Below are positions 35,759-44,147 of a stretch of 64,000 bases of DNA, in pieces; positions within the stretch are counted from its first letter, which is position 1; each line of letters starts with the position of its first letter. The notes below the pieces were generated by a model, which was not told the origin of the DNA, did not search any database, and saw only the letters and a program-made list of their open reading frames with translations. Source of the stretch: Parapedobacter tibetensis (GTDB lineage Bacteria > Bacteroidota > Bacteroidia > Sphingobacteriales > Sphingobacteriaceae); contig NZ_JAMXBE010000010.1 of NCBI RefSeq assembly GCF_024704835.1, forward strand, positions 62,001-126,000, given 5' to 3'. Made by a program: the position numbers and the translations under genes.

Positions 35759-37252
35759 ATGAAACACCATATACACCATATAGCGACGATGTTGGCCTGC
35801 GCGATGGCGACGGGAATTTTACAGGCGCAGGAGCGTACGATCACGCTGGAAGAGGCGGTTCGGATGGCACAGCGGCAATCCTTTGCCTACAAAGTGGCAC
35901 TCAACAGCTACCAAAGCAGCGTGTGGAGCTATCGCAACTACCAGGCCTCGTTCAGGCCCATGCTCTATTTGGATGGCACCATTCCCAATTATAGCAGGGC
36001 CATCAACAGGATCACGCTCCCCTCTGGCGAGGATACCTTCGTGCAGCAGAACCAGGCTTACAGCACGCTGAACCTGGGCATCCGGCAGAACGTGGGATTG
36101 ACGGGTGGCGTAGTGTCCGTCAACTCATCGCTCAACCGCATCGATGTATTCGGTGACAACAGGCAGACCCGGTATTCGGCTATCCCGGCGTCTATCTCGT
36201 ATTTCCAGAACACCATAGGCTACAACCCCTTCAAATGGCGGAAGCGGATCGAGCCGCTCCGTTTCGAGTCGGCCGACCGAAATTTCGTGACCCGGATGGA
36301 GGAAATCGGTGGGCAGACGGTAGCGCACTACTTCGATATGCTGGCGGCCCAGGCCCGGCAGGGGCTTTCACGGCAGAACCTGGCCAATGCGGACACGCTT
36401 TACGGCATATCGCAGGAGCGGTTCAAGTTGGGCACAGTGGCCCAGAGCGAACTGTTGCAGCTACGCCTGAATGTGCTGAACGCGCGGAACCGGGTGACAC
36501 AGGATAGCGTGGATGCCGTGCTTGCCCGCCAGCGGTTTGCCCGTTACCTATTGCTTCCCCGGGGGGAGGATTGGCAACTGGCCGTGCCGGATAGTATGGC
36601 GTTCTTTGATGTCAAATTCGATGATGCCCTGGCACATGCCCAAACCAACAGCCAGCAGGTCATCGATTTCCGGCTGCAACGGCTTGAAGCGGAGCGGAAC
36701 TTGGCTGAAGCTAAAGCGGAGAACAGCTTGAAATTCAATGTGCAGGCGAACTTCGGGCTGTCCAATACCGCGGCCACCTTTCCCGGCCTGTTCAGCAACC
36801 TGGAAAACCAGCAGAACGTGCTCGTCGGGTTTTCCCTGCCCATCCTGGACTGGGGGCTGGCCAGGACCCAACGGCTGCGCGCCGGGGCCAACCTGGCCAT
36901 GGTGGAAGGCCAGGTGCAGCAGGGAGAGATGCAGCTGGAGCAGGACATCGCACTGCAGGTGGCCCGATGGAACCTCCACCGGCAGCAACTGGCTGTTGCG
37001 GCCGAAACGCGCGAGATTGCCGGCCAAAACTACGGATTGGAAGTGGAACGCTTCCTGCGGGGCACCATCGGCATCAACGACCTCAATGCCGCCCAGACGC
37101 AAAAAGACAATGCTACCAACGCCTACATCGATGCGGTGCGCACGTACTGGGAACTGTATTTTACACTTCGCAGGTTGACGCTGTATGATTTTGAAAACAG
37201 GGAAACCATCAAATTCCAGACGGGAGGAATGCTGGACGGACTTGATTCCTAA
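35759..37252 (+). CDS. TolC-family outer membrane channel protein
   Basis: A 497-residue protein with a signal peptide (MKHHIHHIATMLACAMATGILQAQE) and two outer-membrane-efflux-protein repeats. Family features are ERTITLEEAVRMAQRQSFAYKVALNSYQSS (about 25-55), the long helices LSRQNLANADTLYGISQERFKLGTVAQSELLQLRLNVLNARNRV, and in the second half QVIDFRLQRLEAERNLAEAKAENSLKFNVQANFGL and ERFLRGTIGINDLNAAQTQKDNA. It forms the outer membrane exit duct of the tripartite pump. It starts 33 bp after permease 2 and is followed after 16 bp by the LytTR regulator. Confidence 0.93.
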   Translation: MKHHIHHIATMLACAMATGILQAQERTITLEEAVRMAQRQSFAYKVALNSYQSSVWSYRNYQASFRPMLYLDGTIPNYSRAINRITLPSGEDTFVQQNQAYSTLNLGIRQNVGLTGGVVSVNSSLNRIDVFGDNRQTRYSAIPASISYFQNTIGYNPFKWRKRIEPLRFESADRNFVTRMEEIGGQTVAHYFDMLAAQARQGLSRQNLANADTLYGISQERFKLGTVAQSELLQLRLNVLNARNRVTQDSVDAVLARQRFARYLLLPRGEDWQLAVPDSMAFFDVKFDDALAHAQTNSQQVIDFRLQRLEAERNLAEAKAENSLKFNVQANFGLSNTAATFPGLFSNLENQQNVLVGFSLPILDWGLARTQRLRAGANLAMVEGQVQQGEMQLEQDIALQVARWNLHRQQLAVAAETREIAGQNYGLEVERFLRGTIGINDLNAAQTQKDNATNAYIDAVRTYWELYFTLRRLTLYDFENRETIKFQTGGMLDGLDS

Positions 37253-37268
37253 CCGATAATATACCGAT

Positions 37269-37655
37269 ATGAACACCAAGAAAATTATAATCACAACAGC
37301 TGGGAAGACTAGCATCCTGCCGTGCGCTGACATCGTTGTTTGCAAGGCGGACGGTTCTTACACCCATTTACAGTTCTTGGATGAAAATGAACGTTTATTG
37401 ATAAGCAAGTCTTTGAAACAGGTTATGGAAATGTTAGACGTACCCTACATCATCCGCATTAGCCAATCTATATCGGTCAACGCTGATTATGTTAAATATC
37501 TGCATCACCGAGAGAAAGAGGTGGAATTGGTCAATGGTGAAAAATTCCGGTATACGATCAATCTGAAAGAGTTGGAAAAGTCAATTCAAGATGCCTTGCA
37601 GCAAATGGGGGTTTCACGACAGGGTGAAGATAACGGAATAATAGGTGAAACATAG
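37269..37655 (+). CDS. Stand-alone LytTR DNA-binding regulator
   Basis: A 128-residue protein made almost wholly of a LytTR domain (about 8-112: ILPCADIVVCKADGSYTHLQFLDENERLLISKSLKQVMEML...YIIRISQSISVNADYVKYLHHREKEVELVNGEKFRYTIN). It has no response-regulator receiver domain, so it is either constitutive or controlled by a partner. LytTR proteins often govern secreted peptide genes. It lies between the efflux operon (16 bp) and the cysteine-rich peptide gene (117 bp), so both are candidate targets. Confidence 0.88.
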   Translation: MNTKKIIITTAGKTSILPCADIVVCKADGSYTHLQFLDENERLLISKSLKQVMEMLDVPYIIRISQSISVNADYVKYLHHREKEVELVNGEKFRYTINLKELEKSIQDALQQMGVSRQGEDNGIIGET

Positions 37656-37772
37656 GAAATAATAAATAAAACCCCCAGCATACAAAACGGTTCGGTCTAG
37701 CCCTTGCAGGGTAATCGGCTAGTTTGTACTATTGCATTGAAAATTATTTTAAACCAATAAAAAAACAAGAAA

Positions 37773-38138
37773 ATGAAACGAAAATTAAACAAAATCAGCA
37801 TGGTCGTGGTAGCCACGGTAATGTTTTGTGCAATAATGTTCTTGAGTATGGAAAAAAACGAACAGGACGAATGGGAGTTTGCGGCTGTGAGTGCGTCTGC
37901 GCAGGGTGGGGATGGAGAGAGTGGCGGAACACTTAAACAATACTATGATAACGACCCCCTACCGTGTGTAGGTACCGAAACCAGGCATTGCGATATTGCG
38001 ATCGTTATTCCGGGAACTGCCATTTATTGCAGTGTAGGGTTTGATTATACCGTTGAGTTTGACGGCACGCAAAACTACTGCGACTATACAGGTAATCCCC
38101 AAACCTACTGCAATTATCACACATGCCAGAGGAATTGA
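37773..38138 (+). CDS. Small cysteine-rich NVEALA-like secreted peptide
   Basis: A 121-residue protein. It has a basic start (MKRKLNK), a hydrophobic stretch (8-25), then an acidic linker leading to AAVSASAQGGDGESGG (37-52). That linker recalls the NVEALA-family pattern, in which a leader with an NVEALA-like motif precedes a mature Cys-rich part. The mature part has six cysteines (65, 73, 86, 103, 113, 118), an even number that would suit three disulfides. NVEALA proteins are small Bacteroidota proteins of unknown function, usually next to six-bladed propeller lipoproteins, as here: a propeller gene starts 17 bp downstream. The leader motif is degenerate, so the family call is tentative; a secreted Cys-rich peptide is the safer description. 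Confidence 0.65.
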   Translation: MKRKLNKISMVVVATVMFCAIMFLSMEKNEQDEWEFAAVSASAQGGDGESGGTLKQYYDNDPLPCVGTETRHCDIAIVIPGTAIYCSVGFDYTVEFDGTQNYCDYTGNPQTYCNYHTCQRN

Positions 38139-38155
38139 AGCTAAGGCATTATGGC

Positions 38156-39385
38156 ATGGCGTTTATTGATGTGAAGTTACTGGTTTTTCTGTTGCTGCTA
38201 TTGCAAGCTTGTGGATCTGGATCTTCAGGGGGAGGCCGGGGCCAGCCGGATGAGACGTTGTTGCGGACAGCGCAGCTCATCACGCTCAAACCGATAAAAG
38301 AGATCAATGCGGAGTATACGCAGGCAGCTTCGGGCATGGTGGATCTCCTAGAATATTATCCGCTCGAATCCCCTCAGGGTATTATCATCGGGAAGATTGA
38401 TGAGATGATCCACTATAACAGGCATATTTACATATTTGACCGGCTTGCGGGTGATATTTTTGTCTACACGAATAAAGGCGCTTTCGTGGGGAATATCGGG
38501 AAGAAAGGGAAAGGGCCGGACGAATATGCCGACATCAGTGCGTTCAGTATTGACGAAGATGGAAATGTCTGCATTTGGTCGCCCTATAACCGCAAGGTAT
38601 TTGTTTACTCGGTCAAGGGCGAATTGAAACACAGCCTTGACATCGGCCTTTTGATGATGGATGATTTTTACGTAAATGCCGATTCGACCATTGTCGGATA
38701 TGAAAAAAGGTCCGCAAACGAACGCCTATTTGAAGGGACCTATCCCCGTCAAGGCCGCATATTTCTTTTGGACGGGAAGGGGGGGCTTTTGGATCATGGA
38801 TTGACGTATAGGTATTCCGATGCCTTGAAAACGTATCCTTTCTCAAACGAATTTTATCGGTTCGGCGACTCTTTGTCCTTGATGGAGGACTTCGGAAACG
38901 TGGTCTACCGTATCCATGGCAGGGACATGAACCCCGTTCCGCGATATGTGTTCGATTTCACCGGTGCCAATGTGCCGTTGCACTATGAACAGGCTGAAGC
39001 AGTGCAGCGCAAATTGATAGACGAGTACCAGAAAGGGGGAAAGGACGAGTGGGCAAGCCTCTACCGCATATATGAGACGGACAATTACCTTGGTTTCAAA
39101 TATGGCTATGATAGATATGTGTATACCTCATTCTATTCCAAGAAATCGGGCAACCTGATTAATCTGGGTTTTTTCTGGATAAATGACAGGGACAATATTT
39201 CGATGCCCTCGGTTTCCGCAGCGGGGCCGAATGACACGTTCTACGGTTTCATTGAAGCACATGCACTGATCCGCATGGTTGACCGCAATGAAACGGGCGC
39301 ATCAGATCGCGTGGAACAGCTTCGGGCGAAGCTACGTGAGACGGATAATCCGGTATTAGTCTCTTTTACATTGAAAGATTTCTAA
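38156..39385 (+). CDS. Six-bladed beta-propeller lipoprotein (DUF5128/BF3164-like)
   Basis: The frame opens at 38123 inside the peptide gene, but the ATG at 38156 gives an immediate signal and lipobox (MAFIDVKLLVFLLLLLQACG, Cys19) and is preferred; the product has 409 residues. Family features: the strand YYPLESPQGIIIGKIDEMIHYNRHIYIFDRLAGDIFVYTNKG, the GNIGKKGKGPDEY motif and FSIDEDGNVCIWSPYNRKVFVYS. These lipoproteins are known as neighbours of NVEALA peptides; their role is unknown. The 17-bp spacing to the peptide gene and the downstream DUF1573 gene (11 bp) indicate one transcript. Confidence 0.85.
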   Translation: MAFIDVKLLVFLLLLLQACGSGSSGGGRGQPDETLLRTAQLITLKPIKEINAEYTQAASGMVDLLEYYPLESPQGIIIGKIDEMIHYNRHIYIFDRLAGDIFVYTNKGAFVGNIGKKGKGPDEYADISAFSIDEDGNVCIWSPYNRKVFVYSVKGELKHSLDIGLLMMDDFYVNADSTIVGYEKRSANERLFEGTYPRQGRIFLLDGKGGLLDHGLTYRYSDALKTYPFSNEFYRFGDSLSLMEDFGNVVYRIHGRDMNPVPRYVFDFTGANVPLHYEQAEAVQRKLIDEYQKGGKDEWASLYRIYETDNYLGFKYGYDRYVYTSFYSKKSGNLINLGFFWINDRDNISMPSVSAAGPNDTFYGFIEAHALIRMVDRNETGASDRVEQLRAKLRETDNPVLVSFTLKDF

Positions 39386-39396
39386 ATTTCTAAAAG

Positions 39397-40305
39397 ATGT
39401 TGGCATGTACGCGGTCGCTAATAAGTCTGCTGGTATTCCCCGGTGTTATAATCGGGTGTGCCCAAATCGGTAAGGATGATTCTCCTCAAGAAGCGCGTGA
39501 AATGACTAGGAAAGAACGGATTCTTTCTGGTACTTTAGAAGCCAACATCCTAGCCTCTGGGAGTTTTTATCTCGATGATACGTCTCCAATTTATGATGAA
39601 GAAGGTAAACGAGTGTTTCTTAGTGAATTAGTCAATGGGACAGGTAGTCTTGTATTGCGGTTTTCCCCATCGAACTGCATAGATTGTATCTTAGCCGAGA
39701 TGGAAAACATAAATTATGCTATGTCAGGAAGCATTGAGGACGATGTTGTTTTTCTTTCGTCCTTCCAGAATATTAACCAATTAAGGATATTTAAACGGGA
39801 CCACAACATACCGTATGCACTATACAATACCAGCGAGTTTGAAAATGATTTGCCTCGGTATCTTGAGGACCTACATGTCCCCTACTATTTCATTGCAGAT
39901 ACGACCCGGCTTTGTGACAATCTTTATGTGCCTGAAAAAGAGCTAGCATCGATGTCTACCTTTTATTTAAAGGAAGTCGCTGAAAAGCTCAAGCGGGAAA
40001 AGGAAAAAGGAATCGTGTTTAAAAACACAATGATAGAGCAAGATGGGAGCTCCGGGAAACCATTGTCCTTTGTGTTTTCATACAGAAATGAGATGGACAT
40101 TCCTTTGATTATCAAAGATGTCCGTGCCTCATGTAATTGTACTGCCGTCTCCTACGATAAACATCCTATCCAACCCGGTGAACGTGCGGAAATCCAGATA
40201 GAATATAATTCTGATATAGAAGGCTATTATTTCAAGAAAATCATAGTGGAAAGCAATTCTCCGAAAGGCAAGGTGTTGCTTACTATCAAAGGCAATCTTA
40301 CCTAA
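39397..40305 (+). CDS. Lipoprotein with thioredoxin-like and DUF1573 domains
   Basis: A 302-residue lipoprotein (IIGC, Cys21). Residues about 45-185 look like a thioredoxin/TlpA-type fold with a CIDC active-site pair (Cys94/Cys97, SPSNCIDCILAEM). Residues about 205-300 are a DUF1573 Ig-like domain (SFVFSYRNEMDIPLIIKDVRASCNCTAVSYDKHPIQPGERAEIQIEYNS...IIVESNSPKGKVLLTIKGN). With a six-cysteine peptide two genes upstream, a disulfide-forming or reducing role on that peptide is an attractive inference. It ends the intact part of the peptide operon; degraded genes follow. The gene looks noticeably richer in A+T than the efflux operon. Confidence 0.83.
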   Translation: MLACTRSLISLLVFPGVIIGCAQIGKDDSPQEAREMTRKERILSGTLEANILASGSFYLDDTSPIYDEEGKRVFLSELVNGTGSLVLRFSPSNCIDCILAEMENINYAMSGSIEDDVVFLSSFQNINQLRIFKRDHNIPYALYNTSEFENDLPRYLEDLHVPYYFIADTTRLCDNLYVPEKELASMSTFYLKEVAEKLKREKEKGIVFKNTMIEQDGSSGKPLSFVFSYRNEMDIPLIIKDVRASCNCTAVSYDKHPIQPGERAEIQIEYNSDIEGYYFKKIIVESNSPKGKVLLTIKGNLT

Positions 40306-40378
40306 TAAGTTTAGGCACACACAATAAAATAGTACATATATGATGAAGTGACAACGCTATACGAAAGGATAGGCTTTT

Positions 40379-40516
40379 ATGGTACGGCTGTTCAGAATAT
40401 TATTTATTCTACTCCTTTTCAAAGTCTTCCTGATGAGTACGTGTGCCTCAACGGGTTTATTTACAAGCTTAATAGCAGGTATTCTGGGGATAAACTCTTT
40501 GATAGACTGGTTGTGA
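40379..40516 (+). pseudogene. Remnant 1 of an O-antigen ligase-like gene (N-terminal part)
   Basis: A 45-codon frame, MVRLFRILFILLLFKVFLMSTCASTGLFTSLIAG..., lines up with the first 45 residues of the 26115 gene product (MIRLFKISFVLLLFNAFLVSTKLPNGLFTAKELG). It ends at a TGA and nothing of the rest follows. A longer overlapping frame (40348-40533) has no such match. It is best read as a decayed fragment of a paralog. Confidence 0.6.
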
Positions 40517-40544
40517 ATGTAACAGGTGCGTAAAGGGATAATCA

Positions 40545-40819
40545 GTGAATATTATACTTAAATATGATATGACAATTTCACCCTCACTTTCACAAATGCC
40601 CCTGCCTCACGGATTTATCGGCGTGCAGGAATTGATCCTGCTTGCGCTGCCGATACTGATTATTGCGCTCATCGTCTTCGCCATTTTCCGCAGCAATGCT
40701 TCCCGGTCATCGCAGATCGGGCAGCTGGTTGCCGAGCAGGAAAAAACGAATCGGTTATTAAACCAGATTTAGCCCGGCTGGAAAAACGGGAGCAGGGAAA
40801 GCCGGACGCGGAAGAATAA
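40545..40819 (+). pseudogene. Small single-membrane-span protein gene, probably frameshifted
   Basis: The frame 40545-40772 (GTG start; ATG alternative at 40569) encodes one membrane helix (LILLALPILIIALIVFAIF) and a short helix (QIGQLVAEQEKTNRLLNQI), then stops. Moving one frame at about 40770 continues the charged helix as ARLEKREQGKPDAEE up to a TAA at 40817-40819. Together they would make an ordinary single-span protein with a cytoplasmic coiled-coil tail. The break suggests a one- or two-base indel. Function unknown. Confidence 0.45.
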
Positions 40820-40830
40820 GCAATGGCGCT

Positions 40831-41094
40831 GTGGATGCCATGAATGGATCGATTTTGAAAGTATGGCTGCTTCGGGTGACGCTGATATGCCTCCTGTCCA
40901 ACGCCTTTCTGGTGAGCACGAAACTTCCGGACGGTTTGTTCACAGCCAAGGAGCTGGGGCTGTATTTCTCGGTTTCCATCGCTTCGCTATGCGCCGCCGT
41001 ATCGCTTTTCCTGCCCGGTGTCCACTTATTGGTATTTGAATCGGTATCCCTTCCGGCCGTGCCGGTACAGACGGCTTATGGGATGGCTCGTTAA
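40831..41094 (+). pseudogene. Remnant 2 of an O-antigen ligase-like gene (N-terminal part with internal deletion)
   Basis: The 87-residue product repeats the start of the 26115 gene product: LLSNAFLVSTKLPDGLFTAKELGLYFSVSIASLCAAVSLF, then LPGVHLLVFESVSLPAVPVQTAYGMA. About 20 residues found in the intact copy between these parts (the RKSEPFRLGLLDFLVLAYL region) are missing, and the similarity stops at QTAYGMA, where a fragment of another gene is joined. Identity to the intact copy is high enough to imply fairly recent duplication. Confidence 0.8.
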
Positions 41095-41220
41095 TTGCGA
41101 ATTACAAACTTGATCAATTCATTTACGATATTTCCATTAGTCCCGATGAACAATATTTGTATGGGACCGCAGTAGAAGCGGTGGGTGATTACCCACAATT
41201 AGTACGCTACAAACTCAAAT
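41085..41220 (+). pseudogene. C-terminal fragment of a six-bladed propeller (BF3164/TolB-like) gene
   Basis: Directly at the end of the QTAYGMA similarity, a different frame reads LIANYKLDQFIYDISISPDEQYLYG, then TAVEAVGDYPQLVRYKLK and a stop (TAG 41218-41220). This is the typical last blade of BF3164-type propeller lipoproteins. There is no start codon or N-terminal part, so it is a fragment fused to the O-antigen ligase remnant by deletion or recombination. Confidence 0.55.
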
Positions 41221-41229
41221 AGAAACGAT

Positions 41230-41390
41230 GTGTATTCTAAATTGATGACCATGGGGTATGTGCTGGCCATTTTGCTGATTTTTTGTGGGTTGGGTTATTC
41301 TTGCTTTGGCACTAGCGTATTGGCATATTTGAGTTGGTTGAAGGAGAAGTCGGAGAGATCCTCGGGCGAGATCAGGTGAAAAAGGCAAAA
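41230..41390 (+). pseudogene. Remnant 3 of an O-antigen ligase-like gene (middle part)
   Basis: The frame reads VYSKLMTMGYVLAILLIFCGL, then GYSCFGTSVLAYLSWLKEKSERSSGEIR and a stop. It matches the stretch NYSMTMRYALAILLILGAAVYTYYGTKRVGAYLGWLQEKTERSAGIT of the 26115 product. After the stop the DNA AGGTGAAAAAGGCAAAA also occurs at the 3' end of that gene (near 27955). The piece therefore jumps from the middle of the gene to its last codons, a deletion product. Confidence 0.75.
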
Positions 41391-41427
41391 GATAAACGAC
41401 CCCGAAAAGAATTAGATTTTTGTTTAT

Positions 41428-44058
41428 ATGGAAGGTCAAGTATTTCGTTTCTACTTATTATTTCTTGGTATCAGCTTACTTTCATGTGAGAGCAAGTACC
41501 ATCGTATTGAAAATAGCATAAAGCATTTGTCAATTTCCGAACCGGAAATCGCAATCCTTAAATGGAGAATAGTAGGGCCATTTGTAGATACTGCCCATGC
41601 ATCTACGTTTTTATCCTTTTCAACACCGTTGGAACCGCTATCTTCCAAAAGGATCGGAGCAGGAATAGAGGACACCCTGTATACACATCGTAAGGGACAT
41701 ATAGTTGATTTTGATGAACTATATGGTTCAACGGAAAAGCAGGTTGCCTACGCCCTTTCCGTCATTAAAGCCAGAGAACAAGGCGAGGTTGCATTCCTGA
41801 TTGGAACCACTGATGATGTTCGTCTTTGGGTGAACGATAAGCTATGTTTGGCGACTTCAGCTTTACCCGAGCCTAAAAAAACGCGGTTTATTAAAAAGAT
41901 ATATTTAGAAAAAGGGGATAACTTCGTTGTCGTCGAGATTGCAAATACAGATCGGGGAAAATGGGGGTTCAATATGGATGTTGCAACTATTGATCACGTT
42001 CGCTATAACGCGTTAGAACCAAACTATTACAACAGTTGCTTAAATCCGACGATCGCATTGAACGATAGCTTACACATTCATGTCTCAAATCCCGAGTTTA
42101 TTCCTGTTACGAAGCCTTGTTTACTGGAGATTTACGACCTGGATGAAAAATTAGTCTTAAGGAATCGTATTCAATTGGATAAAGAAGCCAACGTCTGTTT
42201 GGAAAAACTCACCCAAGGGGTGTATAAATACAACTTGTACACAGATTTGGATACGCTCCACGGCGTATTTAGTTACGGTTCGATTGATCAACTGTATAAT
42301 CGAAATGAATTAATTAAAAAGTGCCAAGGCGACTCTATCAGACTTAGGGTGATGGTGCCATATATGAAGAGACTGGATCATTTACTAAAAGTTACGCAAG
42401 CGAGAAATAGGATTAACCATGATTTGTCGAAAAAAATAGCCTTCTGTCTATACAGGATCCGTAAAATTGATCATGAGGCTGATATCGGTGAAGACGATAT
42501 CCGGAAGACGACGGGTCTGCAACTACGGACCTTCCGGTCGGCAATTGACAGTGCTGATGATTATTACCAATTATACATACCGGAAAAATCAAAACATGAA
42601 CCAGATGTAGGCATGCCATTGGTAGTAATGGTGCCATATGTGACCAATCGTCATGAATTTTATTATGGCAGTATTGTAGCTAATACCCCCCGAAATGAAT
42701 ATATAGCTAGTTTTGCCGAGCAACACGGAATGGCAGTCGTTTGGCCAAGCTCTAGGATTTATACCCGTTATAATATGACTCCGATTGTTACTAAGGCCAT
42801 TGAAGAGACACTGGCTGATGTTTTTAAGTTTTATAATATAGACCGACAAAACATCTTTTTCTATGGAAACTGTTCGGGAGGACTATTTGCGTTGTCGGCG
42901 GTTATACAAAAGCCAGAGTTGTGTTCTGCGATTGCACTGGAAGGCCCGGATTTTGTTCCGGCATATTTTGCGAACGGGGGTTACGATCCGTCAATTATTG
43001 CGAACGATATTTTCGGTCTGACAGACAACCTTGCCGATAAGCCAATGATGATCCTCCATTCAAAATATGATGCGAAGGCCCCGGTACAATTATCGGCAAT
43101 GTTGATTGACTCACTCAAGAAGAAGGGGCAACGAGTAAAATACGATGATCTGCGCGATGCATCAAAAAAAAGTGCTACTAAGAAAATGATGGCGGAATCA
43201 CAGGCGATGCGGAAAGTTTTCGACTTCTTTCACTTACAGCTTAAGGCAAAGGAAAGGCCACTCAAATTAAAGAGGTTTGTAAGTTATGCCGTTTATAGGG
43301 ATACCGTATACGGTGTGCTGATCAAAGAGAAAATTTCATCAGGAAAAGCATCGTTCGAGTATTCTATTTCTGATAATGTGTTGAAAATGGAAACACATAA
43401 TATCCGAAGTTTTTGTATGGATACTAAAGGTTTAGACATTCCCGACATCAGGGAGCTTCGGGTTGTGTTAAACGGACGGGCTTTAAAGCCCATCGATATG
43501 GTAATCCGTAATGACCTTTGGGAGGCTACCATGCCCGTACCACGTAGACAATCCAAAGGCACCGGTTATGAAAACTATATTCCATTGAATGCGATTTTTA
43601 AGCAGCATTTTGCTGTGGTTCGGCCTGAATCGGCTGATACGGTTGTTGACAGCATATTGCATGCGATAAGGTCAGTTTGGCGGGATGAGTATTTCAAAGA
43701 TATCAGAATAATTGACGAGGCAGAAATACAGCGAGCACTTGACGCTAATACAAACTTAATATATATTGATAATGCTGGGTTAGACTGTATACCGGATTCC
43801 ATCGCATCAGCGATGGGCTTAAGTTATGATGGCGATGCTATTGGTTTTAAAGGGAAAAGCTATAATGCCAATAACATTTCCTATGCTTTTGTTTCGGATA
43901 ATAAGACAGAGGGGCCACGTAGCTTAACAATTGGCACGACCAGTAATATGATTTCGAGAGAGTTTCTGCAGGAAATCATCCAACGAGGTTGGTTACCATT
44001 TATGGTTTGGAACAACCGTAGTGGACATTCATTGATAGACGTCAACTATAGGTATTAG
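41428..44058 (+). CDS. Large lipoprotein with alpha/beta-hydrolase (prolyl oligopeptidase-like) domain, Cys at the nucleophile position
   Basis: An 876-residue lipoprotein (LLSC, Cys20). Residues about 40-190 look like a PA14-type beta-sandwich (FLIGTTDDVRLWVNDKL...GDNFVVVEIANTDRGKWGF). About 385-620 form an alpha/beta hydrolase: YYQLYIPEK...MPLVVMVPY, the elbow FFYGNCSGGLFAL and the acid region ILHSKYDAKAPVQLS (Asp548). The elbow is G-N-C-S-G, so the nucleophile position holds Cys482, not Ser. A histidine is not seen at the usual place after the Asp. The C-terminal 230 residues are unassigned (SGKASFEYSISDN..., RGWLPFMVWNNRSGHSLIDV). A+T content looks high. It may be a peptidase or esterase of the peptide block, or a catalytically altered relative. 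Confidence 0.7.
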   Translation: MEGQVFRFYLLFLGISLLSCESKYHRIENSIKHLSISEPEIAILKWRIVGPFVDTAHASTFLSFSTPLEPLSSKRIGAGIEDTLYTHRKGHIVDFDELYGSTEKQVAYALSVIKAREQGEVAFLIGTTDDVRLWVNDKLCLATSALPEPKKTRFIKKIYLEKGDNFVVVEIANTDRGKWGFNMDVATIDHVRYNALEPNYYNSCLNPTIALNDSLHIHVSNPEFIPVTKPCLLEIYDLDEKLVLRNRIQLDKEANVCLEKLTQGVYKYNLYTDLDTLHGVFSYGSIDQLYNRNELIKKCQGDSIRLRVMVPYMKRLDHLLKVTQARNRINHDLSKKIAFCLYRIRKIDHEADIGEDDIRKTTGLQLRTFRSAIDSADDYYQLYIPEKSKHEPDVGMPLVVMVPYVTNRHEFYYGSIVANTPRNEYIASFAEQHGMAVVWPSSRIYTRYNMTPIVTKAIEETLADVFKFYNIDRQNIFFYGNCSGGLFALSAVIQKPELCSAIALEGPDFVPAYFANGGYDPSIIANDIFGLTDNLADKPMMILHSKYDAKAPVQLSAMLIDSLKKKGQRVKYDDLRDASKKSATKKMMAESQAMRKVFDFFHLQLKAKERPLKLKRFVSYAVYRDTVYGVLIKEKISSGKASFEYSISDNVLKMETHNIRSFCMDTKGLDIPDIRELRVVLNGRALKPIDMVIRNDLWEATMPVPRRQSKGTGYENYIPLNAIFKQHFAVVRPESADTVVDSILHAIRSVWRDEYFKDIRIIDEAEIQRALDANTNLIYIDNAGLDCIPDSIASAMGLSYDGDAIGFKGKSYNANNISYAFVSDNKTEGPRSLTIGTTSNMISREFLQEIIQRGWLPFMVWNNRSGHSLIDVNYRY

Positions 44059-44147
44059 TACTTGATTTCTATGTCATCCGTAGCTGAGTGATCAGAAACT
44101 GGAGAAGTGAACATCCGATGCGCCGGAATTCTGTAAAGAAAAAATAT

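Noticed and set aside
37681-37740. LytTR direct-repeat binding sites before the peptide gene
   Set aside because: GGTTCG and AGTTTG fragments are present but the 9-mers and their spacing do not fit the LytTR consensus well enough to call.
40348-40533. A 61-codon open frame in the remnant region
   Set aside because: Another frame of the same DNA (40379-40516) matches the N-terminus of the O-antigen ligase gene, so this frame is probably a by-product.
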